Of a stretch of DNA of 64,000 bases, positions 32,941 to 43,469 are shown one piece after another. The DNA is taken from positions 57,564,567 to 57,628,566 of the forward strand of contig NC_068912.1 of the NCBI RefSeq assembly GCF_023091745.1, given 5' to 3'. The stretch is from Budorcas taxicolor (Eukaryota > Chordata > Mammalia > Artiodactyla > Bovidae). Position numbers and translations under genes: made by a program. Under the pieces are notes generated by a model. The model was not told where the DNA came from, did not search any database, and saw only the letters and a program-made list of their open reading frames with translations. The first letter of the stretch is position 1. Every line of letters begins with the position of its first letter.

Positions 32941-33103
32941 ATCATCTAGGTTTATATATTTTATAGATTTTCTCAAAGAACAAGTGCTTTGTTTAATTCA
33001 TTTTTTTCTATTCTGTATCTTATATTTTATTGATTTCTGTATTGCTCTTCATTAGTTTCTTTCTTTTATGATTATCTTGCACTTTTTCTAGTTAGTTCAA
33101 GGT

Positions 33104-36100
33104 AAGAGAAATGCCCAAGGTAAGAGAAACCCAAGTAAGATGGTAGGTATTGCAAGAGGTCATCAGAGGGCAGACACACTGAAACCATACTCACAGAAAA
33201 CTAGTCATTCTAATCACAATAGGACCACAGCCTTGTCTAACTCAATGAAACTAAGCCATGCCCGTGGGGCAACCCAAGACGGGCGGGTCATGGTGGAGAG
33301 GTCTGACAGAATGTGGTCCATTGGAGAAGGGAATGGCAAACCACTTCAGTATTCCTGCCTTGAGAACCCCATGAACAGTATGAAAAGGCAAAATGGTAGG
33401 ATACCAAAAGAGGAACTCACCAGGTCAGTAGATGCCCAATATGCTACTGGAGGTCAGTGGAGAAATAACTCCAGAAAGAATGAAGGGATGGAGCCAAAGC
33501 AAAAACAATACCCAGGTGTGCATGTGACTGGTGATAGAAGCAAGGTCTGATGCTGTAAAGAGCAATATTGCATAGGAACCTGGAATGTCAGGTCGATGAA
33601 TCAAGAAAAATTCGAAGTGGTCAAACAGGAGATAGCAAAGGTGAACGTTGACATTCTAGGAATCAGCGACCTAAAATGGACTGGAATGGGTGAATTTAAC
33701 TCAGATGACCATTATATCTACTACTGTGGGCAGGAATCCCTCAGAAGAAATGGAGTAGCCATCATGGTCAACAAAGGAGTCCGAAATGCAGTACTTGGAT
33801 GCAGTCTCAAAAACGACAGAATGATCTCTGTTCGTTTCCAAGGCAGACCATTCAATATCACGGTAATCCAAGTCTATGCCCCAACCAGTAAAGCTGAAGA
33901 AGCTGAAGTTGAACAGTTCTATGAAGACCTATAAGACCTTTTAGAACTAACACCCCCAAAAGATGTCCTTTTCATTATAGGGGACTGGAATGCAAAAGTA
34001 GGAAGTCAAGAAACACCTGGAGTAACAGGCAAATTTGGCCTTGGAATGTGGAATAAGCAGGGCAAAGACTAATAGAGTTTTGCCAAGAAAATGCACTGGT
34101 CATAGCAAACACCCTCTTCCAACAACACAAGAGAAGACTCTACACATGGACATCACCAGATGGTCAACACTGAAATCAGATTGATTATATTCTTTGCAGC
34201 CAAAGATGGAGAAGCTCTATACAGTCAACAAAAACAAGACCAGGAGCTGACTGTGGCTCAGATCATGAACTCCTTATTAACAAATTCAGACTGAAATTGA
34301 AGAAAGTAGGGAAAATTGCTAGACCATTCAGTTATGAGCTAAATCAAATCCCTTATGATTATACAATAGAAGTGAGAAATAGATTTAAGGGCCTAGATCT
34401 GATAGATAGAGTGCCTGATGAACTATGGAATGAGGTTCATGACATTGTACAGGAGACAGGGATCAAGACGATCCCCATGGAAAACAAATGCAAAAAAGCA
34501 AAATGGCTGTCTTTACAAATAGCTGTGAAAAGAAGAGAAGCGAAAAGCCAAGGAGAAAAGGAAAGATATAAGCATCTGAATGCAGAGTTCCAAAGAATAG
34601 CAAGAAGAGATAAGAAAGCCTTCCTCAGTGATCAATACAAAGAAATAGAGGAAAAGAACAGAATGGGAAAGACTAGAGATCTCTTCAAGAAAATTAGATA
34701 CCAAGGGAACATTTCATGCAAAGATGGGCTGGATAAAGGACAGAAATGGTATGGACCTAACAGAAGCAGAAGATATTAAGAAGAGACGGCAAGAATACAC
34801 AGAAGAACTGTACAAAAAAGATCTTCATGACCCAGATAATCACGACGGTGTGATCACTCATCTAGAGCCAGACATCCTGGAATGTGAAATCAAGCGGGCC
34901 TTAGAAAGCATCACTACGAACAAAGCTAGTGGAGGTGATGGAATTCCAGCTGAGCTATTTCAAATCCTGAAAGATGATGCTGTGAAAGTGCTGCACTCAA
35001 TATGCCAACAAATTTGGAAAACTCAGCAATGGCCACAGGACTGGAAATGTCAGTTTTCATTACAATCCCAAAGAAAGGCAATGCCGAAGAATGCTCAAAC
35101 TACTACACAATTGCACTCATCTCACACGCTAGTAAAGTAATGCTCAAAATTCTCCAAGTCAGGCTTCAGCAATACGTGAACCGTGAACTTCCTGATGTTC
35201 AAGCTGGTTTTCGAAAAGGCAGAGGAACCAGAGATCAAATTGCCAGATCCCTGGATCATGGAAAAAGCAAGAGAGTTCCAGAAAAACATCTATTTCTGCT
35301 TTATTGACTATGCCAAAGCCTTTGACTGCGTGCATCACAATAAACTGTGGAAAATTCTGAAAGAGATGGGAATAACAGATCACCTGACCCACCTCCTGAG
35401 AAATCTGTATGCAGGCCAGGAAGCAACAGTTAGAACTGGACATGGAACAACAGACTGGTTCCAAATAGGAAAAGGAGTACGTCAAGGCTGTATATTGTCA
35501 CCCTGCTTATTTAACTTATATGCAGAGTACATCATGAGAAACACTGGACTGGAAGAAACACAAGCTGGAATCAAGATTGCTGGGAGAAATATCAATAACC
35601 TCAGATATGCAGATGACACCACCCTTATGGCAGAAAGTGAAGAGGAACTAAAAAGCCTCTTGATGAAAGTGAAAGAGGAGAGTGAAAAAGTTGGCTTAAA
35701 GCTCAACATTCAGAAAACAAAGATCATGGCATCCAGTCCCATCACTTCATGGGAAATAGATTGGGAAACAGTGTAAACAGTGTCAGACTTTATTTTTGGG
35801 GGCTTCAAAATCACTGAAGATGGTGACTGCAGCCATGAAATTAAAAGACGCTTACTCCTTGGAAGGAAAGTTATGACCAACCTAGATAATATATTCAAAA
35901 GCAGAGACATTACTTTGCCGACTAAGGTCCTTCTAGTCAAGGCTATTGTTTTTCCTGTGGTCATGTATGGATGTGAGAGTTGGACTGTGAAGAAAGGCTG
36001 AGCGCCAAAGAATTGATGCATTTGAACTGTGGTGTTGGAGAAAACTCCTGAGAGTCCCTTGGACTGCAAGGAGATCCAACCAGTCCATTCTGAAGGAGAT

Positions 36101-36393
36101 CAGCCCTGGGATTTCTTTGGAAGGAATGATGCTAAAGCTGAAACTCCAGTACTTTGGCCACCTCATGCAAAGAGTTGACTCATTGGAAAAGACTCTGATG
36201 CTGGGAGGGATTGGGGACAGGAGAAGAAGGGGACGACCAAGGATGAGATGGCTGGATGGCATCACTGACTTGTTGGACATGAGTCTGAGTGAACTCCGGG
36301 ACATGGTGATGGACAGGGAGGCCTGGAGTGCTGTGATTCATGGGGTCGCAAAGAGTCGGACACGACTGAGCGACTGAACTGAACTGAACTGAG
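33104..36393 (+). mobile_element. BovB LINE, nearly full length (about 3.3 kb), splitting an L1
   Basis: The 5' end begins within a doubled CAAGGTAAGAGAAA (33098-33111 and 33116-33129), followed by the BovB leader (CATCAGAGGGCAGACACACT, GAAAACTAGTCATTC, GGGCAACCCAAGACGGG). The body holds the endonuclease and reverse-transcriptase regions. The 3' end is a GACTGAACTGAACTGAACTG tail at 36374-36393. The L1 that it cuts continues on both sides in the same orientation. BovB is the RTE-clade LINE thought to have entered ruminants horizontally. It is one of two nearly complete copies here. Confidence 0.96.
33580..36386 (+). pseudogene. BovB polyprotein (endonuclease plus reverse transcriptase), broken
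   Basis: The sense polyprotein can be followed almost throughout. The AP-type endonuclease starts near GTWNVRSMNQ and shows GISDLKWTGMG, IQVYAPTSK, GDWNAKVG (about 33984) and SDHELL (about 34264). Reverse-transcriptase motif A is FIDYAKAFDCV (about 35302-35334), motif B is GVRQGCILSP and motif C is YADD at 35606-35617. The C-terminus has MYGCESWTVKK and WLDGITD. Breaks include CAA to TAA at 33932-33934, a TGA-to-frame problem at 34060-34160, a two-base loss near 34697, indels near 35048 and 35242, GAA to TAA at 35774-35776 and an extra A near 35996. The longest surviving sense pieces are 112, 160, 138 and 197 codons. It cannot make the full protein, although all catalytic RT residues are still readable. 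Confidence 0.9.
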
Positions 36394-36665
36394 ATCATTG
36401 ATTTGAGCCTTCTCTTCTTCATATAAACTCTAATATAATATAAACTTTATTTTTCTAATGTAATTTTTTAATACTAAACTTCTCTCTTAATACATCTTTA
36501 ATAGCATCGAACAAATTTTGATATGTTTGTTTCCATTTTCATTCAGTTCAGAGTATTTTCTAATTTCTTTTTTGAGTTATTTGACCCCTAGTTTTTTTTG
36601 AAGTATGTTACTTTACTTTCCAAGTATTTTTGGATTCTCCAGATATCTTTCTGTTATCGATTTCT
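36394..36665 (-). mobile_element. L1 LINE ORF2 region, antisense (right part)
   Basis: ATCATTGATTTGAGCC, AACAAATTTTGATATGTTTG, TCAGAGTATTTTCTAATTTC and GATATCTTTCTGTTATCGAT continue the L1 ORF2 reverse complement from where it broke off at about 33103. Confidence 0.82.
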
Positions 36666-37023
36666 TAACACATGTGCACTGATAAGTGTTCCATTGTTAC
36701 TCAAGGGGAAATCTCTGCAGATTTCAAGTTTCTCTCTGTGCAGCTATCTCCTCTATAGTACTTTGCCCTACGAATTCTCACTGCCTTGATCACCCTAGGC
36801 ACTTAGCTATAACTCCTTAGCTTAGGATGTCCTTTGGGTGCCTCCTGGGCCCTCCCTGTACCACACCCTGGTAACTCTCAGAGTTTAAAACTGGAATACT
36901 TGTAGGGCTCACCTTGTTTTCTGCCTATCTTTCGGAGACCAGTGTTCTTCATTTCTGATACCTAGTGTCTTGAAAATGTTGTTTTATACATTCTGTTGGA
37001 TTTCTGGTTGTTTTAGACAGGTG
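36666..37023. other. No gene seen; unassigned, possibly an old repeat
   Basis: The wording around TTGGATTTCTGGTTGTTTTA is familiar from mammalian dispersed repeats, but I cannot assign a family. It ends in the left target duplication of the next BovB. Confidence 0.35.
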
Positions 37024-37810
37024 TTCAGTTCAGTTAGTTCAGTCGCTCAGTCATGTCCGACTCTTTGTGACCCCATGAATTGCAGCACGCCAGGCCTCCC
37101 TGTCCATCACCAACTCTCGGAGTTCACTCAGACTCACGTCCATCGAGTCAGTGATGCCATCCAGCCATCTCATCCTTTGCTGTCCCCTTCTCCTCCTGCC
37201 CCCAATCCCTCCCAGCATCAGAGTCTTTTCCAATGAGTCAACTCTTTGCATGAGGTGGCCAAAGTACTGGAGTTTCAGCTTTAGCATCATTCCTTCCAAA
37301 GAAATCCCAGGGCTGATCTCCTTCAGAATGGACTGGTTGGATCTCCTTGCAGTCCAAGGGACTCTCAGGAGTCTTCTCCAACACCACAGTTCAAAAGCAT
37401 CAATTCTTTGGTGCTCAGCCTTCTTCACAGTCCAACTCTCACATCCATACATGACCACAGGAAAAACCATAGCCTTGACTAGATGGACCTTAGTCGGCAA
37501 AGTAATGTCTCTGCTTTTGAATATACTATCTAGGTTGGTCATCACTTTTCTTCCAAGGAGTAAGCGTCTTTTAATTTCATGGCTGCAATCACCATCTGCA
37601 GTGATTTTGGAGCCCCCAAAAATAGTCTGTCACCGTTTCCACTGTTTCCCCATCTATTTCCCATGAACTGATGGGACCAGATGTCATGATCTTCGTTTTC
37701 TGAATGTTGAGCTTTAAGCCAACTTTTTCACTCTCCTCTTTCACTTTCATCAAGAGGCTTTTTAGTTCCTTTTCACTTTCTGTGGTGTCATCTGCATTTC
37801 TGAGGTTACT
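37024..37810 (-). mobile_element. BovB LINE 3' part, 8-bp target duplication
   Basis: This is the reverse of about 790 bases of BovB, from the tail (TTCAGTTCAGTTAGTTCAGT) back to just past the YADD region (GTGGTGTCATCTGCATTTCT). Direct repeats GACAGGTG lie at 37016-37023 and 37811-37818. A sense frame of 164 codons (37051-37545) covers the polyprotein C-terminus. An extra base near 37615-37640 breaks the frame upstream. Confidence 0.94.
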
Positions 37811-37818
37811 GACAGGTG

Positions 37819-38089
37819 AGTAAATCTAATACCTGTGCCTTCACCTTGCCTTGATGGAAGTGTGAACTGTGGAAGTCTGGACTATGATTTTTAACATTTG
37901 TATTCACCCCTTGCATATAGTACCATTTGCATGGAGAAAAACTCCATGTACACAGATAAAATATACAGGGTTAGAAGGCAGAAAGCCTAGGGTCTAGTCC
38001 CTGGTGCTTCAAACAGCTGATTATATGCCCTTGAAAATTCATTTAATCCCTCTTGAATGTGGTTACCTACCTTTCCCAGTCTAATAATA
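37819..38089. other. No gene seen; possible MIR trace
   Basis: CTAGTCCCTGGTGCTTCAAA and AAATTCATTTAATCCCTC at 37995-38055 are faintly MIR-like. Nothing else was recognised. Confidence 0.3.
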
Positions 38090-38360
38090 GTAAGAATTAC
38101 CATTTAATGAACATGTGCCATATGACAGGCAATGTGCAAAGAGCTTTACATAATTATTTAATACTCATAAGATAATTTAGCAAAGATTATATCACTTAAT
38201 CCTTACAGCATTCTTATGAGGTAACTTTTATTAACCCACACATCATGATCAAGAAACTTAGCCTTTGGATCAGTTAAATGTCTTGCCCTGGGTCCCTCAT
38301 CTGGTCAGTTCTGTAGCAGGGTTCAAACGAATCTATGACCTATATCCCTTTGCTACACAA
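38090..38360 (-). repeat. MIR SINE
   Basis: The plus strand reads the reverse of MIR: ATTTAATGAACATGTGCCAT, GTGCAAAGAGCTTTACATAA, TTATGAGGTAACTTTTATTA and GCAGGGTTCAAACG. A central part is present twice (ATTATTTAATACTCATAAG and ATCACTTAATCCTTACAGC), so this may be a MIR with an internal duplication or two overlapping copies. Confidence 0.7.
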
Positions 38361-38602
38361 TTGACAGGTTTGTGAAAATTAAGAGAGGTAGTGGATGCAA
38401 ACATGCTGTGCAAAATGTAAAGCTTGGTGAAAAAAATGATAAAAATTTAGTAATAATAATTCACTATCAATGAATTAATCTCATTCTTGACTATTTCTGT
38501 GTATACTTCCAAGAGAAAAGAAACAGTATTCTCAATTTTGAGATGAGCACCTCAAAGAATTTGACATACTTTATTATTCAACATGTCTATAACTCATCGT
38601 AC

Positions 38603-38819
38603 ATGTGTGTTTGTGCTAAATCAAGTTCGACTCTTTGCGGCCTCATGAACTGTAGCCTGCCAACTCCTCAGTCCATGGGATTTCCCAGGCAAGAATACTG
38701 GAGCAGATTGCCGTTTCCTGCTCCAGGGGATCTGCCCAGTCTTGGGACTGAGCCTGCATCTCTTACGTCTCCTGCGTTGGCTGGTGGGTTCTTCACCACT
38801 AGCACTGCTGGAAAGCCCA
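38603..38819 (-). mobile_element. Bov-tA SINE
   Basis: This is the reverse of a full copy: GTGTGTTTGTGCTAAATCAA tail, GATTTCCCAGGCAAGAATAC body, and a degenerate head CACTGCTGGAAAGCCCA. A 102-codon plus-strand frame runs through it but is only a SINE shadow. Confidence 0.9.
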
Positions 38820-39589
38820 CACTCATTGCAGTTGTAAACAAAAAGAATTAGAAGTGTGCATCACAGGTTTGCTACAAGTGAAGAGCATTTCTCCATATTG
38901 CCTTTTATCAAGATCTGATGGATACAGGGCCCAGTTCAATGGGGTTTTTGATTTTCTACCCTGGGCTGGTTAGTGAAGAACTCCAATGAAAGGAGTGTTT
39001 TATCTTGTCATATGCTCATCAGACACAGCTGGAGTCCACAGCAAGTCCACTGCTTGCCAAGCCAGACTTCAGGCCAGTTAGGGCCTCCGCTCCAAGAGGG
39101 GAAGAAGACGATTTAACATGATCCGGGCGAGGTGGATGTGGACTGGCTTATAGACAATTTCACATTTTGTTGCAAAGAGCTAAGAAATCTACAGTCTCAT
39201 CTGAGGTTATGTATGAAAAAAAAAAAGTGTGTTTTTCTTTTGTTGTTGACTGAATCATGCAAATAAAAAGAGGGAATTGGTTGGCCCACTCCTTTCTCTC
39301 TATGTAAGAATGCTGTCTTCCCAATTTTTAACAAAGGGATCTCAGACTTTTCCTTCTTAAATGACCGAAGACACGTGGTTGAGGTCACTAGAAGGAGAAA
39401 ACAATGATGGACTTTATAGAGAGTAAACAAATAGAAAAGTCTTATATGACTGATGGCTCTTTAACTTTTAAGGGCGTGTTCTCAAGTCAAAGAGCTGGTG
39501 GCACCAGTTGGTGCAGTGATTTCAATGTGTTCATGCAGAAAGCTGCTGAACCCCCAAATTCTGCTCATCTGAAAGGACCCCAGTGACAG
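38820..39589. other. No gene seen; unassigned DNA
   Basis: I recognise no repeat. Frames at 39197-39430 (minus) and 39404-39586 (plus) have no domain. Confidence 0.4.
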
Positions 39590-39726
39590 ACTGCTGCTGC
39601 CTCTGCTAAGTCGCTTCAATCGTGTCTGACTCTGTGCGACCCCAGAGATGGCAGCCCACCAGGCTCCCCCGTCCCTCGGTTGCCATTTCCTTCTCCAATG
39701 CAGGAAAGTGAAAAGTGAAAGGGAAG
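39590..39726 (-). mobile_element. Bov-A2-type SINE fragment
   Basis: GCTGCTGCCTCTGCTAAGTC, GTGCGACCCCAGAGATGGCA and CCATTTCCTTCTCCAATGCA, followed by the AGTGAAAAGTGAAAGGGAAG linker, are the reverse of the 3' monomer and linker of Bov-A2. Confidence 0.92.
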
Positions 39727-40300
39727 TCTAGAATGTTGCTTATTTTTCACTGTGGAAAGGAGAACCTGCTTATTTGCCTTTACTTTACTGTATTGCTTTT
39801 AATTCTGTCTGGCAGAAGAACTTGTGGATGGAGCAGATTCCTATCTATCAAGTACCTCTGGCCCTTTATAAGCTATTTCATGATAAGAATTTGTCTCAGA
39901 ATAAAAAAGTCAGGCAAGTGGAATTCTATTTTTCAACCAGGAAATACCAACACACAAATTAAGAGGTCAATACTGCCACACTTGACCAACCAATAAAAAA
40001 TGTTTCTGTTGAAATAACCCAGAGTCATAATATCTTCATTCATTCATTCATTCCACTCTTTTGAAAATAGTTTTTCTCTTCAGCTAGTATAATAGAATTC
40101 TTTAACTAAGCCATCACTAGAAACTCTGGGCCAATCACACAGTCTTTTCCCACTGAGAAAAGTTTCAGATTTTTTATTCTGTTTGGAGAGTTTGGGCGGG
40201 CATGCTAAGGCAGTTCAGCAAGTAGCTGGTTGCAGCAGTGTGTTTGTTAAATCATCCATGAACCAGTAAAAGTGACACATACCTCATACATCTTGAAATT
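39727..40300. other. No gene seen; short (CATT)n
   Basis: The stretch has a (CATT)n run at about 40036-40053. A 93-codon plus-strand frame at 39715-39996 begins inside the SINE linker and has no domain. Confidence 0.4.
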
Positions 40301-40370
40301 CTGCATATTCAGTTCAGTGCCTGCACAGAGCATGCACTCAATAAAGGTTTGTTGTGAGAATAAGTAATGA
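40301..40370 (+). repeat. MIR or L2 3' end, short
   Basis: TCAGTGCCTGCACAGAGCAT, GCACTCAATAAAGGTTTGTT is the end sequence shared by MIR and L2 elements. It is too short to decide between them. Confidence 0.6.
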
Positions 40371-40876
40371 AGACTTCCCTGTCTGATGTCCAGTGAAATA
40401 TGATGAAAGAATCAGGAAATTATTTGCATGTTCCTTGAGGGAAAGAGATATTTTGTGGATTCAGTGATGATTGAAGTTGGAATTCTAAGGTCTCTCCCAT
40501 TAGAATCTCTATGATTCTATTATTCTTTTTTACATTGAGATTTTAACATTTCATTGGATGTAAGTTGAAGCATTTCTCAACCTTTTCACTGAAAAAAAAA
40601 TTTCCTGATCTTGATACTAATCTGCTTAAGAGCGAGACCCCGAAAGTTACGGCAAGGTTTTCTCTCATGTTAGGCTTTCATCAGTTCATTATTAGCAGAG
40701 CCCAGCTGTCTGAGACCATATTAGAAACTGATTGTAAAGTGATAGTAATAGTTTCCAAAAACATCTGAACTCTAGAATCTCTGTAAAGACATGTGAAGTC
40801 ATTATTCATCACCAGCATGCCAGGCCTTATCCTTAAAGCTTTGTCTATTGGGACTTTGGTCAGATTTTATAAGTTT
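40371..40876. other. No gene seen; unassigned DNA
   Basis: I recognise nothing here beyond short frames without a domain. Confidence 0.4.
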
Positions 40877-40965
40877 GCTGCTGCTAAGTCACTTCAGTTG
40901 TGTCCGACTCTGTGCGACCCCATAGACGGCAGCCCACCAGGCTCCCCTGTTCCTGGGATTCTCAG
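40877..40965 (-). mobile_element. Bov-A2-type SINE fragment
   Basis: TGCTGCTGCTAAGTCACTTC, GTGTCCGACTCTGTGCGACC and CAGCCCACCAGGCTCCCC are the reverse of a Bov-A2 3' monomer, broken off at TGGGATTCTC. Confidence 0.9.
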
Positions 40966-40999
40966 TAGGGATGTTTAAAAAAGGCACTGATGTGAAATA

Positions 41000-41216
41000 T
41001 GTGTGTGTGCTCAGCTGTATCCGACTCTTTGTGGCCCCATGGACTGTAGCCTGCCAGGCTCCTCTGTCCATGGAATTGTCCAGGCAAGAATACTGCAGAG
41101 GGTTGCCGTGCCCTCCTCCAGGGGATTTTCCCAACCCAGCAATCAAACCTGCCTCTCTTGCATCTCCTGCATTGGCAGGCAGATTCTTAACCACTAGAGC
41201 CATCTGGGAAACCCTG
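41000..41216 (-). mobile_element. Bov-tA SINE
   Basis: This is the reverse of a complete copy: a TGTGTGTGTGCTCAGCTGTA tail, AATTGTCCAGGCAAGAATAC body, and a CATTGGCAGGCAGATTCTTA head ending GGGAAACCC. Frames of 64 to 123 codons through it are shadows. Confidence 0.93.
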
Positions 41217-41539
41217 CTGAGAAATGCCGTACTGGTTAATTCAGCTACATATTTTTCTTTTGCCTCTTTTCACAGTTCTTCACAGTTGATGGTTGAGAAA
41301 GAATTTTGTAAAAAGTCACATGAGTGGCATACTTACAGATAACAAGAACAGAGAAATAAAACATAGGACCTCAGCCCAGCCTTGCAAGAAATTGCCAAAT
41401 ACATCTTTTCTGTGGGCTGGCTGTACCTCTGTTCTCACCCGCATGCCCTTCTCTCTGTCTTGCTCTGCTCTACTTCTCTCTTTTCCTTTTTATATTATTA
41501 GTCAGTGGACCATAAGCACCAGCATGTTATAAATGTTTT

Positions 41540-41698
41540 AGATCCAGGCTTCTCTGACAATAATATGTATATGCTATTAAAATGCAGATTCTGATTCAAT
41601 AACCCAGGGGTGGCAGGGTGGGGAGAGATTCTACTTTTCTACCGGGTTCCCAGATGACACCCAGTGCTGAAATCTGCACTTTGAGAACTGAGTTTTAG
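41540..41698. mobile_element. hAT-type DNA element remnant (MER5-like)
   Basis: TTAAAATGCAGATTCTGATT, CAATAACCCAGGGGTGG, a CCAGATGACACCCAGTG block and CTTTGAGAACTGAG follow the order of MER5/MER20-like elements, whose terminal repeat ends in TTGAGAACCACTG. Confidence 0.5.
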
Positions 41699-41734
41699 GC
41701 TGGAGCCGTTGTACTTAGTTGTGTGCTTGAATCC

Positions 41735-41853
41735 CCTTGTTGTTGTCGTTCAGTTGCTAAGTTGTGTCTAACCCTTTGCGACCTCACAGCCTGCAGCGCA
41801 CCATACTTCTCTATCCTTCACTACCTCCTGGAGTTTGCTCAAATGTATATGCA
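41735..41853 (-). mobile_element. BovB LINE extreme 3' end, 8-bp target duplication
   Basis: GTTCAGTTGCTAAGTTGTGT, CTTTGCGACCTCACAGCCTG and CTCCTGGAGTTTGCTCAAAT are the reverse of the last 120 bases of BovB or a derivative. Direct repeats TTGAATCC lie at 41727-41734 and 41854-41861. Confidence 0.85.
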
Positions 41854-41854
41854 T

Positions 41855-42283
41855 TGAATCCTCTGGGGGAGTTTTAAAACACCTGATTCCCAAACTGTAA
41901 ATCAGAATCTTTGAGAGTGGACCCAGGCATGGGCTGCCAGTAGATGCTAGCCATCAGCTCTTCTGGATTTGTAGCACTGGCCAGTTTCCATGATGTCTTT
42001 TTGTTGTTCAGTCTCTGACAACAACTCGTGTCTGACTCTTTGTGACCCCCTGAACTGCAGCACACCAGGCTTCCCTGTCCTTCACTATCTCCATGGTATA
42101 AATACTCCCATCATTTCGAGCAACAAACATGATGATGTGGAACATGAAGTTGGGAAGAAGTGCTAACATTCGGCCTGTGAGCGAGCATACAGCTGGACCC
42201 AGGCATCCGCATTTTTATAGCTCCCCAAGTGGGTGAGCTGTAACTGATTACCTTTTGAGGCCAAAATGGAGAACTGCTGTTTT
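41855..42283. mobile_element. hAT-type DNA element remnant, split by a BovB tail
   Basis: CCTCTGGGGGAGTTTTAAAA, CTGTAAATCAGAATCTTTGA and GTGGACCCAGGCATGGG on the left, and GACCCAGGCATCCGCATTTT, TATAGCTCCCCAAGTGG and GGAGAACTGCTG on the right, are MER5-like blocks. It may be two elements, since the GGACCCAGGCAT block occurs twice. A short BovB end sits between them at about 42003-42095. Confidence 0.45.
42003..42095 (-). mobile_element. BovB LINE extreme 3' end, short
   Basis: GTTGTTCAGTCTCTGACAAC, CTTTGTGACCCCCTGAACTG and AGGCTTCCCTGTCCTTCAC are the reverse of the BovB 3' end. Only about 90 bases remain. Confidence 0.8.
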
Positions 42284-42299
42284 TTTGTTTGTTGCTTTG

Positions 42300-42545
42300 T
42301 TAGTATTTTTTAATTTATTTTTAATTGGAGGATAATTGCTTTGCAATGTTGTGTTGGTTTCTTCCATAGAGCAATATGGATCAGCCATAAGTATACATAG
42401 GTCCCCTTCCTTTTGAACCTCCCTGCCACCCCCCGACCCTATCCCACCCTTCTAGATTGTCTCAGAGCACCAGGCTGAGCTCCCTGCATTATACAGCAAC
42501 TTCCCACTAGCTATCTGTTTTACACATGGTAATGTGTACTTTCCA
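42300..42545 (-). mobile_element. L1 LINE 3' end (ruminant type)
   Basis: TTAATTGGAGGATAATTGCT, TTGCAATGTTGTGTTGG, CAGCCATAAGTATACATAGG and CCACCCTTCTAGATTG, AGAGCACCAGGCTGAGC are the reverse of the bovine-type L1 3' untranslated end. The copy is about 245 bp. Confidence 0.85.
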
Positions 42546-42798
42546 ATGCTGCTCTCTCAATTGAACTCCTGTTTAAAGTTAAACTGTCTCTGTTATTTAA
42601 AGATATAGATGTTTCTTTGCTCAGCCTTGGTGCCCTGGACTTTTGTATCTGCCCTTTACTCTCCTGTCTCATTAGCCCACTTTCATTCTCATAACCATGC
42701 TAGGATCTGCCCGATGTCACACCTCCTTTTGTGCAATACTCAGGTAACTGCTGAGAATTTCCAATGTAAGACTACTCCTACTCAGTCACACCCCACCA
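42546..42798. other. No gene seen; unassigned DNA
   Basis: A 77-codon plus-strand frame (42609-42842) ends inside the next BovB and has no domain. Confidence 0.4.
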
Positions 42799-43281
42799 GT
42801 TCAGTTCAGTTCAGTTGCTCAGTCATGTCTGAGTCTTTGTGACCCCATGAATCGCAGCACGCCAGGCCTCCCTGTCCATCACCAACTCCCGGAGTTCACT
42901 CAGACTCGTGTCCATCGAGTCAGTGATGCCATCCAGCCATCTCATCCTCTGTCGTCCACTTCTCCTCCTGCCCCCAATCCCTCCCAGCATCAAAGTCTTT
43001 TCCAATGAGTCAACTCTTTGCATGAGGTGGCCAAAGTACTGGAGTTTCAGCTTTAGCGTCATTCCTTCCAAAGAAATCCCAGGGTTGATCTCCTTCAGAA
43101 TGGACTTGTTGGATCTCCTTGCAGTCCAAGGGACTCTCAAGAGTCATCTCCAACACCACAGTTCAAAAGCATCAATTCGTCGGCGCTCAGCCTTCTTCAC
43201 AGTCCAACTCTCACATCCATACATGACTACTGGAAAAACCACAGCCTTGGCTAGGCGGACCTTAGTCGGCAAAGTAATGTC
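42799..43281 (-). mobile_element. BovB LINE 3' part (about 480 bp)
   Basis: The copy runs from the reversed tail (AGTTCAGTTCAGTTCAGTTG) to GTCGGCAAAGTAATGTCTTA. A sense frame of 105 codons at 42823-43140 is the polyprotein C-terminus (MRVPWTARRSNKSILKE, MRWLDGITD). No target duplication is clear. Confidence 0.94.
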
Positions 43282-43469
43282 TTACCAACATTGGTGTTAT
43301 TACACTCAAAGGTACCTGTTTTGTGTATTGTTTTGAAATCCAAATTGAGAATTCTTCAAAAGTCAGGGTCAAATCCTTGGGAATAATGGCAGCTTCTCCT
43401 TCCAAGTTTAACTTTCAGCACCTCCACTCACTTTATTCAGATAACATGTGGAGCAGGGAATGAATATCC

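Larger units (their letters stand above)
31961..33103 (-). mobile_element. L1 LINE ORF2 region, antisense (left part)
   Basis: The plus strand reads the reverse of L1 ORF2: TGAACTTGTATTCCTAGG-like and TCTTATAATGTCTTTGTCTC blocks, AAATATTTGGCAAAATTTAC, AGTGAAGTCATCTGGGCTTGG, TATTGATTTCTGTATTGCTC and GCACTTTTTCTAGTTAG. Two SINE pieces (32498-32553 and 32781-32940) and a long BovB interrupt it. It continues at 36394-36665. Confidence 0.85.

Noticed and set aside
33140..33550. A 136-codon frame in the BovB leader as an additional BovB protein
   Set aside because: It lies upstream of the endonuclease start and ends in a stop before it. I know of no conserved BovB leader protein; it has no domain.
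37151..37666. Plus-strand frames of 100 to 190 codons starting MSIESVMPSSHLILCRP-like (also at 42908, 61995 and others)
   Set aside because: They are antisense shadows of the BovB polyprotein. They recur in every well-kept copy because the sense codon usage leaves that frame open.
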